A stretch of 64,000 bases of DNA from Flammeovirgaceae bacterium UBA2338 (lineage in GTDB: Bacteria > Bacteroidota > Bacteroidia > Cytophagales > Cyclobacteriaceae): assembly GCA_002344795.1 (NCBI GenBank), contig DDUM01000027.1, forward strand, positions 102,695 to 166,694, given 5' to 3'. The notes beneath the pieces were generated by a model, which saw only the letters and a program-made list of their open reading frames with translations, had not been told where the DNA came from and did no database searches. This document shows, one piece after another, positions 57,438 to 64,000 of this stretch (positions are counted from its first letter, which is position 1; every line of letters starts with the position of its first letter). The position numbers and the translations under genes were made by a program.

Positions 57438-57787
57438 CCGCTCCTTTTCGCTTTATATCCTTCTTTAATAAGCAAGGCAAGTACTTTCTCACGTACATCA
57501 CCCTGAATGAGTATTTCACCATCCTTGGCAGAACCACCAACACCACATTTGGTTTTAAGCATTTTGGCCAGTGAATCTAAGTCTACAGATGTTCCAACAA
57601 ATCCACCAACTAATGTCACCTGTTTTCCTGCCCTTCCGCTTTTATCTAGCAACACCTTCAAGTTTTGTTGAGCCGGGACAAGTGTTTCGCATTCGTGAGA
57701 TTCCCCAGTTGAGTATCCAAAGTCCTGATTAGTGGAATAAACTACTCCCTCTCTATTTTTCCAGTTATTAGATTTCTTTTTACTCAT
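57434..57787 (-). CDS. SUI1/eIF1-like translation factor (YciH)
   Basis: A 117-residue protein. The C-terminal SUI1 domain spans about 40-117: NLKVLLDKSGRAGKQVTLVGGFVG, then LAKMLKTKCGVGGSAKDGEILIQGDVREKVLALL (core KCGVGGSAKDG). In bacteria YciH is a non-essential protein thought to affect start-codon selection. The N-terminal 40 residues are charged. The start is 2 nt from the stop of the J-domain gene on the same strand. Confidence 0.93.
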   Translation of the reverse strand: MSKKKSNNWKNREGVVYSTNQDFGYSTGESHECETLVPAQQNLKVLLDKSGRAGKQVTLVGGFVGTSVDLDSLAKMLKTKCGVGGSAKDGEILIQGDVREKVLALLIKEGYKAKRSG

Positions 57788-57788
57788 A

Positions 57789-58583
57789 TTATCTGATCAA
57801 TAAAAATGTAACAATAATTAAAAGTACGAAAGAAACAATAGTAAGATTAAAAGGAAACTCCACTCCGCTTCTGATAGTAGCCCCAAGTAACGATGCAACG
57901 AATAGAATTACCGGAACAAAGAACAAGTTTCCGTAGATGGCCGCTACTCTTATCTTATATTGCTCCGAGGGAATTGCTACCACAACAATTTTATTGAACA
58001 AAACCGTTTGACTAATATTGATATTCTTTACTGCCTTAAAATAACCAACATCACCTTTCTGTAATTTAATGATGATTCCATTCTTTGTTATCAACTCATC
58101 ATGGTCATAAATCACCCCTCCCCCTCTTCCCGTTCTATAAACGCTATTGATCTCAGCGATATCCTCATTATAATTATTAAATGGCAATGAATAGTCCATT
58201 GCAATAGTCATAGTAACGATCAATGACACGTAACATACCCACCTGAATTTGGGCAGGTATTCTTCCATTAGCTCCCTGACATTTGGCTGAGACACTCTTT
58301 GTCCATAAGATGTCGTTCTTCTTCTATATGCCGGATCTCTATGTGTTGTTTGTAGGGGTGTTGATGAAGGAGTTAATTGCAAAAGTGAAAGATCGTATAA
58401 GGCTCGCTTTTCAGGGTTACCCAGTATTTCATAAGCGCGGTTAATTTCCTTAAATCGCTCTTCTCCTTCTACAGTTTTATTTTTGTCCGGATGATACAGC
58501 ACCGCCAGCTTTCGAAACGAACGCCTCACCTCCAATTGTGTCGCTCGTGGACTTATACCAAGAACTTGATAATAATCCTCCAT
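57789..58583 (-). CDS. DnaJ-domain membrane protein
   Basis: A 264-residue protein from the ATG at 58583. The J domain is at 1-70: DYYQVLGISPRATQLEVRRSFRKLAVLYHPDKN with an intact HPD motif. After a linker there are three hydrophobic helices (about 116-138, 218-240 and 244-264), so it is a membrane-bound J protein of unknown client. It lacks the Gly/Phe and zinc regions of DnaJ. The longer frame to 58631 would overlap the terminator hairpin, which supports 58583. Confidence 0.83.
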   Translation of the reverse strand: MEDYYQVLGISPRATQLEVRRSFRKLAVLYHPDKNKTVEGEERFKEINRAYEILGNPEKRALYDLSLLQLTPSSTPLQTTHRDPAYRRRTTSYGQRVSQPNVRELMEEYLPKFRWVCYVSLIVTMTIAMDYSLPFNNYNEDIAEINSVYRTGRGGGVIYDHDELITKNGIIIKLQKGDVGYFKAVKNINISQTVLFNKIVVVAIPSEQYKIRVAAIYGNLFFVPVILFVASLLGATIRSGVEFPFNLTIVSFVLLIIVTFLLIR

Positions 58584-58597
58584 TCCCTGCTTTGATA

Positions 58598-58627
58598 AAA
58601 ATAAAGCCCGTGCTAAACGGGCTTTAT
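58598..58627 (-). terminator. Rho-independent terminator after the universal stress gene
   Basis: The perfect 10-bp stem ATAAAGCCCG / CGGGCTTTAT has a 7-nt loop and is followed on the minus strand by TTTTAT. It lies between the stop of the universal stress gene and the start of the J-domain gene. Confidence 0.88.
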
Positions 58628-58650
58628 CCAAATTCCATTATGGCACTATA

Positions 58651-59499
58651 TTATTTCTTCGTAACCAAAGTCAAAACTGGTCTCTTGGCATGACTTACTA
58701 CTTCCTCAGCAATACTACCCGCCAGTACATGAGCAAATCCAGTTCGTCCACTCGTTGCCATAGCTATCAAATCTGCCTTGATACTTTCAGCAAAGTAAAT
58801 AATACCTTCTTCCTCAGTTAAGTCATTGTAAACATTGATGGTAAAATTTTTCAAGCCAAGTTTCTTAGCAAACTTTTCCATGTAGTCTTTCGCTACCTTA
58901 TCGCGTTGAAAATCGCCAGGAGTATTTATTCTTACTAAATGAATTTTAGAATTGTACAAGGCTTGTGCCTCTATTACCACCTCAGCAAACTTTTCTTCGC
59001 TTTTGCTCATCGAAGTAGCATATACAATGTTCTTAAAGTTGATTTTGGAGGGTTTTTTGTGAACCGACAATACTGGCACTTTTGCATGACGAACTACCTT
59101 TTCGGTATTAGACCCAATAATCATTTCTTTTAAGCGACCTAGGCCACGTGTACCCATCACAACTAAGTCAACCTTTTGTTCTGTAATGATGGCATTCATT
59201 CCATGGTACGCATTTCCCAATCTCAATTCTCCATCGAGTTTAATAGCAGAAAATTTTGGATTCATCACCAGTTTTTCCAGCTCCTTCTTGGCTTTTTCAA
59301 GCATTCTCATCGTGTACAACCGATCTTCAAAATTTCGCTGCACCACTTCTCCGCTAACCCGAAAAGACCCAGTTGTCGCCTCCTCCACAACGTGTAAGGC
59401 TATTACCTCAGCACCTGCTTTTTTGGCAATTTCGCAGGCTACTTCTAATGCGATGATAGATGTCTTAGAGAAATCTGTAGGTACAAGAATTCGTTTCAT
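58651..59499 (-). CDS. Universal stress protein, tandem UspA domains
   Basis: A 282-residue protein built from two Usp domains. The first (1-148) opens with KRILVPTDFSKTS and ends with the ATP-type motif GTRGLGRLKEMIIGSNTEKV. The second (about 152-282) opens with FKNIVYATSMSKSEE and ends with ATSGRTGFAHVLAGSIAEEV. G-x2-G-x9-G-S/T is present in both, so both may bind ATP. Usp proteins help survival in stress, often in low oxygen, which fits with the cbb3 operon located 120 nt upstream. Ends before a strong terminator. Confidence 0.93.
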   Translation of the reverse strand: MKRILVPTDFSKTSIIALEVACEIAKKAGAEVIALHVVEEATTGSFRVSGEVVQRNFEDRLYTMRMLEKAKKELEKLVMNPKFSAIKLDGELRLGNAYHGMNAIITEQKVDLVVMGTRGLGRLKEMIIGSNTEKVVRHAKVPVLSVHKKPSKINFKNIVYATSMSKSEEKFAEVVIEAQALYNSKIHLVRINTPGDFQRDKVAKDYMEKFAKKLGLKNFTINVYNDLTEEEGIIYFAESIKADLIAMATSGRTGFAHVLAGSIAEEVVSHAKRPVLTLVTKK

Positions 59500-59618
59500 T
59501 TGTCAGTTAATTTAGTTTAAGTAGGTAATGAAAATGTCCAATGCAATATGACGTTTCACCACAAACAATGGTTCTAACACTAGTAAAAGTAACTATTTCG
59601 CCCAACAATAAAAATGCC

Positions 59619-60296
59619 TTAGCGGCATATTACATCATCAATAATCGCGTTGCTTTGGGCATTTATTTCTATGTGATTCCCGTGTGACATCAACGCCCTA
59701 CCAATCACTAAACTCCCAATTGCAATCATCACAACCATACTTACCTTTCTAAAATTTATTTTGAACTTACTCAAAACATTGCCGAGCACCCATAAAAGAC
59801 CTACCATTACCGGGATGGTGCCAGCGCCAAAAATGATCATAAATAAAAATCCTTCCGCATAACTATCAAGTGTAAAACAGTAGGTCAGGGCTAAATAGGT
59901 AAGTCCACAGGGAAGCAATCCATTAAGAATACCCAGAAAAAATATATTTTTCTTTCCCTTAAGAAAGTTTCCAAAAGTACCTTTGAGCCAGTTTGTAAAA
60001 CGGTGAATTATCGATGACAATAATGGTATATGTACTCCGCTTATTGCACCGAAACCTATCAACAAAAACACACCCCCCAACACGTAGGCAAACATGTTTT
60101 GAAATGGCTGAATAAAACCACCTACTGCCCCGGCCAGTACACCCAACAATCCATAAGTAAGTACCCTTCCGAGATTATATATTAACTTACTCCCTGCAAA
60201 TGGGCTTTTTGCTGTAGCGGCCAAAACCAATGGACCACACATTCCCACACAATGCAGGCCACCGGCTAATCCCATAAGTAGTGCAGTGAGATACAT
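59619..60296 (-). CDS. SafE/TauE-like membrane protein, cbb3 oxidase assembly associated
   Basis: A 225-residue membrane protein from the ATG at 60296, which shares one base with the fixH stop. Six or so hydrophobic helices. LTALLMGLAGGLHCVGMCGPLVLA at the N-terminus has a CxxxC pair (CVGMC), and GILNGLLPCGLTY lies in the middle; both are hallmarks of the CcoH/SenC-neighbour SafE-type proteins (DsbD-like transporter fold) found at the end of cbb3 oxidase operons. It probably takes part in copper delivery or oxidase maturation. That role is an inference from family and context. Confidence 0.87.
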   Translation of the reverse strand: MYLTALLMGLAGGLHCVGMCGPLVLAATAKSPFAGSKLIYNLGRVLTYGLLGVLAGAVGGFIQPFQNMFAYVLGGVFLLIGFGAISGVHIPLLSSIIHRFTNWLKGTFGNFLKGKKNIFFLGILNGLLPCGLTYLALTYCFTLDSYAEGFLFMIIFGAGTIPVMVGLLWVLGNVLSKFKINFRKVSMVVMIAIGSLVIGRALMSHGNHIEINAQSNAIIDDVICR

Positions 60297-60721
60297 TACA
60301 ATACTATAATCCTTTCGTAATAAAATTCCTTGCCTCCCATTGACCATTGCATACTTACCCTGTAAAGTCCCTTACTCCAGGCATCCAATGGAAATTGTTG
60401 CTCCTTTTCTCCTGCTCTCAACGAAAATTTTCTGTCCAATTTCACATCCGAAGGACGAAGCAATTGAATTTCTCCTTTGTCCATTTTATCAAAATCAGAA
60501 AAAGAAACAGTCAAACTATTTTCTGCAACAGAAATAACAGGCAGTACCTCCAACGTTTTTGTGTTTTGAATCAATGTCATTTTACGTTGGTGCACTAATT
60601 CCTCCTGATAGTAGTCCGGTCTCACCAAACTAATATCTTGCCTGACACAAACCGTAACAAGCGTTGCAATAAAAGCTGCAAACAGCACAAACGCCACCAC
60701 TATCCATTTTCCAAAATTCAT
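60296..60721 (-). CDS. FixH family protein
   Basis: A 141-residue membrane-anchored protein. One N-terminal transmembrane helix (WIVVAFVLFAAFIATLVTVCV), then a periplasmic part with PDYYQEELVHQRKM after the helix and a strand-rich region (LTVSFSDFDKMDKGEIQLLRPSD, then LDAWSKGLYRVSMQWSMGGKEF). FixH/CcoH is required for assembly of cbb3-type cytochrome oxidase. It overlaps the SafE-like gene by one base and begins 5 nt after ccoG, so all are co-transcribed. Confidence 0.88.
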   Translation of the reverse strand: MNFGKWIVVAFVLFAAFIATLVTVCVRQDISLVRPDYYQEELVHQRKMTLIQNTKTLEVLPVISVAENSLTVSFSDFDKMDKGEIQLLRPSDVKLDRKFSLRAGEKEQQFPLDAWSKGLYRVSMQWSMGGKEFYYERIIVL

Positions 60722-60726
60722 GCTAT

Positions 60727-62172
60727 TTATTTTTTAACCGGTTGTATTGGACCTATAAAACGAGCATTCGCTGTCTCTATTTTCTTGCCATCTTGATATA
60801 TCCCCAAAACCACATTCATTTTCATTTCCTTGATCTCTTCTTCAGGAAGCTTGATCATAAACAAACCCTTCAAAATCCCCTCTTTCGGCACTAAAATATT
60901 CTGATCTCCAATCTTTAATAGTGAAGCAGCTTCAGGAGACTCCACTCTCACATCTAGAGACACATCATCAAAAGTTTTATTTACAAACTCAATATTGTAC
61001 ACATTGGTGATCTGTCCATCTTCTGTTTTCGAATAAAGTGTACCAGGAGCCTTTAAAACAGTAGTGTCTATATCTGCTCGTGTAAGAATAAAATAGAGCA
61101 GCAAACTCACCAATGCAGTAAGTACTACGCTGTATCCAGCTATCCGAGGAGTGAATATTTTAAGTACACCTTCCTTTATCGCGGTGTATGATGAATACCT
61201 TATCAGACCTTTTGGTTTGCCAATCTTCACCATTACATCATCACACACATCAATACAAGCAGTACAGTTTACACATTCTAATTGTGTGCCATTGCGTATG
61301 TCAATACCCGTAGGGCAAACGTGAACGCATAATTTACAGTCAATGCAATCCCCTTTATTGTCATCTGTTTTGAGTTCACTTTTTCTGATCTTTCCCCTGG
61401 GCTCCCCCCGCAGCCAATCGTAAGCTACTACCAGTGAATCCTTCACCAGCAAAACCCCCTGAAGTCTCCCGTATGGGCACACCGCAATACAAGCTTGCTC
61501 TCTGAACCTCGCAAAAACCCCATAAAAAACTCCGGTAAATGCCATCAACCCAATAAAGCCTGCCATATGCTCTGATGGCGGTTGGCTCACAATGCTCACC
61601 ACCTCATCCACCCCCACCATGTAAGCCATCACCAGATGAGCTATTAGAATAGAGATAGCTAAAAATATTACTTGTTTACTTGTTTTCTTAAGAATCTTGC
61701 TTCCATTCCAAGGTGCGCTATTTAATTTTCTCTGTTCGTTGGCATCACCTTCAATCCAATATTCGATTTTCCGAAACACCATTTCCATAAACAGGGTTTG
61801 AGGACACATCCACCCACACCAGATTCTTCCAAATGCGACTGTAAACAATGTTATAAAAACGAAGAAGGTGACCAGCGTGAGGGCAAGCAGGAAAAAGTCC
61901 TGAGGCCAAAACACCTGCCCGAAAATGATAAACTTCCTTTCAAAAAAATTCAGTAGAATAAACGGCTTGTCATTCAGTTTAATAAATGGCCCGGCAAAAA
62001 GTATTGCAAGCAAAAATACGCTAACTACGATACGCCAATTATGAAATCGGCCTGAAGGTTTTTTAGGGTAAATCCATATTCGTTTTCCTTCAGCATCTAC
62101 AGTAGAAATGGAGTCACGAAACTCTTCATCAAACTCATACAAATTCTCCTTCACTTCTTCTTTTGCTTTCAC
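60727..62172 (-). CDS. ccoG: Cytochrome c oxidase accessory protein CcoG
   Basis: A 481-residue inner-membrane iron-sulphur protein. Several helices (about 45-65, 90-115, 165-185, 205-225, 340-360). Two 4Fe-4S clusters are indicated by CPQTLF, CIAVCPYGRLQG, CIDCKLCVHVCPTGIDIR and CVNCTACIDVCDDVM. The C-terminal ~110 residues form an Ig-like periplasmic domain. CcoG acts as a copper-reducing factor for cbb3 oxidase assembly in Proteobacteria. Located between ccoP and fixH. Confidence 0.95.
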   Translation of the reverse strand: MKAKEEVKENLYEFDEEFRDSISTVDAEGKRIWIYPKKPSGRFHNWRIVVSVFLLAILFAGPFIKLNDKPFILLNFFERKFIIFGQVFWPQDFFLLALTLVTFFVFITLFTVAFGRIWCGWMCPQTLFMEMVFRKIEYWIEGDANEQRKLNSAPWNGSKILKKTSKQVIFLAISILIAHLVMAYMVGVDEVVSIVSQPPSEHMAGFIGLMAFTGVFYGVFARFREQACIAVCPYGRLQGVLLVKDSLVVAYDWLRGEPRGKIRKSELKTDDNKGDCIDCKLCVHVCPTGIDIRNGTQLECVNCTACIDVCDDVMVKIGKPKGLIRYSSYTAIKEGVLKIFTPRIAGYSVVLTALVSLLLYFILTRADIDTTVLKAPGTLYSKTEDGQITNVYNIEFVNKTFDDVSLDVRVESPEAASLLKIGDQNILVPKEGILKGLFMIKLPEEEIKEMKMNVVLGIYQDGKKIETANARFIGPIQPVKK

Positions 62173-62200
62173 TTAAAATTTGGTTTTCGTCCAGAGACGC

Positions 62201-63109
62201 CTATATCTTAACCGTATCCCCAACAACTGGCTCCGAAGGTTTTGGCTCATATAGATCGCCTTCCGGTGCTTTTGCGTTGGGTGGGTTTGTCCCTTGTAAG
62301 GTTAAAAGGTAACTCGATACGTTTTGCATTTTCTCAGGACTTAATGCACCTCCCCAGGCCACCATGTTGGTGTTGGGCACCCCGTTCTTCACTATTAAAA
62401 ATACCTCTTTTATAGAACCTCCATGTATCCAATACGAATCTGTTAAATTAGGGCCAATGTCTCCCCCGCCATCCATACGATGACATGAAGCACAAATGTT
62501 ATTGAAAACTTCTTTACCATCAGCAAGTGCTGTAGCATCCGTAGTTAAAATCACCGTATTCTCATCAATGACTTCACCTGGATTAGCCGCCCTCAACTTT
62601 CTTACCTGCTCCTCGGCTAGCGCTACTTCTGTATTATATTCTTCCGTTTGAAGTGGCAATGAGTCTGTGACGTGATAGGCGATAAAATAAATAACCCCCC
62701 AAACTATACTCCCATAAAACAACCATTTCCACCATGGTGGCAGGTGATTATCAAGTTCTCTTATGCCATCATAACTATGATCCATCAGAATGGTTTCCTC
62801 CTTCTCGATAGGAACATATCTATACAGCTTCTGATTTAATTGCGCCCACCAGCCTGGCTGTTCTACATACTCCACTCCCGCTTTTTTGGCTTGCTTCATG
62901 GCAGTATCCTTTGCCATGTAACGCATCACCTGTAACATGTACAGCGCAACAGCAATAACCAAAAGGGCTACTACAACCATAAATCCTGTAGTTACATAAA
63001 AAAGTAGAATAGGGTCATCCCAAATCGATCCATTGTTGGTGTTACCAGATTGCGCAAAAGCTCCAAAGGAGAACAGCATTAATGAAAATATTGCCTTTAT
63101 TTTTTTCAT
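62201..63109 (-). CDS. ccoP: cbb3-type cytochrome c oxidase subunit III
   Basis: A 302-residue membrane cytochrome c. The N-terminus has a signal-like helix (IFSLMLFSFGAFAQS), a second helix (ILLFYVTTGFMVVVALLVIAVALYML, about 32-57) and a third near 130-150 (WWKWLFYGSIVWGVIYF) with the CcoP N-terminal block DGIRELDNHLPPWWK. Only one haem site, CASCH (about 207-211), is present, with a later Met ligand in NTNMVAWGG or in MQNVSSYL. Proteobacterial CcoP has two haems; a single-haem form is usual for Bacteroidota. It overlaps ccoQ by four bases. Confidence 0.93.
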   Translation of the reverse strand: MKKIKAIFSLMLFSFGAFAQSGNTNNGSIWDDPILLFYVTTGFMVVVALLVIAVALYMLQVMRYMAKDTAMKQAKKAGVEYVEQPGWWAQLNQKLYRYVPIEKEETILMDHSYDGIRELDNHLPPWWKWLFYGSIVWGVIYFIAYHVTDSLPLQTEEYNTEVALAEEQVRKLRAANPGEVIDENTVILTTDATALADGKEVFNNICASCHRMDGGGDIGPNLTDSYWIHGGSIKEVFLIVKNGVPNTNMVAWGGALSPEKMQNVSSYLLTLQGTNPPNAKAPEGDLYEPKPSEPVVGDTVKI

Positions 63110-63309
63110 AGCTCTTTAGAATTTAAAGCACGATTGTTTTCTGGGTTTATTCCATCTTCAAATGGTTTGTTACTCATTTTCGTAATAAATGTTATATCTG
63201 CCTTCCATACCCACCAGATAAGAATTAAAAAGAATAGGAAGAAGATGACAAAGGATATGGTTGGCCAAATCGCGATGTTGTCAATGTTTCTTAAAATATC
63301 TTTGTACAT
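63106..63309 (-). CDS. ccoQ: CcoQ-like cbb3 oxidase subunit
   Basis: A 67-residue protein with one hydrophobic helix (IWPTISFVIFFLFFLILIWWVW, about 14-35; read as the core SFVIFFLFFLILIWW) and a short charged tail with FEDGINPE. Size, position between ccoO and ccoP, and overlap with ccoP by four bases identify it as the fourth, small subunit of the oxidase, which stabilises the CcoP association. Sequence conservation in this subunit is low, so the name rests partly on context. Confidence 0.82.
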   Translation of the reverse strand: MYKDILRNIDNIAIWPTISFVIFFLFFLILIWWVWKADITFITKMSNKPFEDGINPENNRALNSKEL

Positions 63310-63322
63310 AATCTATAAAATT

Positions 63323-64000
63323 TTATTTACCAGCGACCTTATCTGCTTTAATATCTGTTCCTAATCTTTGGAGGTAAGCAATCAACGCCACTATCTCTGC
63401 TTCCTTCACGATTTCATACCCTTCCATGCCCAGGTTTTCAGAGATACGGGCTGCTTGTTTGTCCAATTCTTCATTAGCTACATCTTCGTATCCGTCCTCA
63501 TAAGGAACTCCCACTGTTCTTAGTGCGGCAATCATTTTTGGTGTCAGCTCTTTATCAATCAATTGCTCATATAACCAAGGGTACGCTGGCATAATAGATC
63601 CATTAGAAACGTCTCCAGGCGTAAGCATATGGCGGAAGTGCCAACTGTCCGCATACTTTGCCCCTATCCGTTGTAAGTCAGGTCCAGTCCTTTTTGAGCC
63701 CCATAAAAATGGGTGATCATAAACGTATTCTCCAGCCTTGGAATATTCACCATTGGTAGGGTCGTAACGCTGTACTTCGGATCTGAATGGTCGCACCATT
63801 TGCGAATGACAACCCACACATCCTTCTCTGATATAAATATCACGACCATGTAACTCCAAGGGAGTATAGGGTTTTACACTGGCAATGGTGGGTACGTTGG
63901 ATTTGATAAGAAAAGTAGGCACCATCTCAATCGCTCCTCCGATAAGAATGGCTACCAGAGCAAGCACTGTAAATATTACTGGCTTCCGTTCCAATACATG
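63323..64000 (-). CDS. ccoO: cbb3-type cytochrome c oxidase subunit II region, probably of a CcoN/CcoO fusion, partial
   Basis: The 3' part of a minus-strand gene, running off the right edge. CcoO features: a first helix (FTVLALVAILIGGAIEMVP), YTPLELHGRDIYIREGCVGCHSQMVRPF with the haem motif CVGCH, then KRTGPDLQRIGAKYADSWHFRHML and MPAYPWL. The frame stays open to the edge without an ATG before the first helix; the visible codons before ERKPVIF are H-V-L. In many Bacteroidota ccoN and ccoO are a single gene (subunit I/II). That, or an ATG just outside the window, would explain this. The single c haem and Met in MPAYP are intact. Confidence 0.9.
   Translation of the reverse strand, partial: HVLERKPVIFTVLALVAILIGGAIEMVPTFLIKSNVPTIASVKPYTPLELHGRDIYIREGCVGCHSQMVRPFRSEVQRYDPTNGEYSKAGEYVYDHPFLWGSKRTGPDLQRIGAKYADSWHFRHMLTPGDVSNGSIMPAYPWLYEQLIDKELTPKMIAALRTVGVPYEDGYEDVANEELDKQAARISENLGMEGYEIVKEAEIVALIAYLQRLGTDIKADKVAGK

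Overview
The window looks like chromosome of a member of the Bacteroidota, most likely the Cytophagia/Cytophagales. It is AT-rich. It encodes type IX secretion (T9SS) parts: a type B sorting domain at the left edge, a PorT-like barrel and a PorE-like OmpA protein. It also has lineage-typical families (DUF5606, DUF2490, DUF6588, DUF2911), a Bacteroidota-style cbb3 oxidase locus, and promoter boxes close to TAnnTTTG with few Shine-Dalgarno sites. I saw no rRNA, tRNA, CRISPR array or prophage.

Layout. 1-6.8 kb: end of a large secreted protein, then pyrD, xerD, aroQ, a DUF2490 protein, marC, rnhA, a saccharopine dehydrogenase and cytidine deaminase. 6.9-11.8 kb: one co-directional block with a SiaC-like regulator, a 1020-residue ABCG-type transporter, a lipoprotein and a small secreted protein. 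11.8-16.7 kb: an esterase, then on the minus strand an OmpA/PD40 protein, ubiE, porT and an SDR. 16.8-22.7 kb: engB, DUF5606, fbp, aspartate kinase, a tyrosine phosphatase, enoyl-CoA hydratase and a DUF6588 protein. 22.8-30.7 kb: waaA-rsgA, a glycosyltransferase/GNAT-like/DUF4442 block, a lysine 6-dehydrogenase-like protein, NhaC and a 3'-5' exonuclease. 30.7-37.6 kb: a secreted protein of unknown function, then an MFS/M20 peptidase/YjbR/RidA-lipoprotein run and a secreted M14 carboxypeptidase. 37.7-46.8 kb: a membrane protein, a palindromic repeat element, a giant BNR/sortilin-like protein, birA, rsfS, ftsH and an LpxH-like hydrolase.

46.8-51.6 kb is the most plastic part. A PadR regulator is separated from an FtsX/MacB-type permease by about 1 kb that holds short palindromic repeats, a decayed copy of the start of the permease gene and an IS200/RAYT-like HUH transposase. 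51.9-58.6 kb: a sigma-54 response regulator and its kinase, an accessory acyl carrier protein, a YopX-like protein, a lipid kinase, a DUF2911 protein, a SUI1-type factor and a J-domain protein. 58.7-64 kb: a tandem universal stress protein and the cbb3 oxidase operon (ccoO part of a probable ccoNO fusion, ccoQ, ccoP, ccoG, fixH and a SafE-like protein), running off the right edge.

Most of the window is ordinary housekeeping sequence. The parts most worth follow-up are the RAYT/REP-like locus with its permease fragment, the SiaC-ABCG-lipoprotein block, the 136-bp inverted-repeat element with a related terminator elsewhere, the terminator-like hairpin abutting the ubiE start codon, and the tight packing of convergent gene ends. 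I did not find a clear candidate for an entirely new defence or mobile system.
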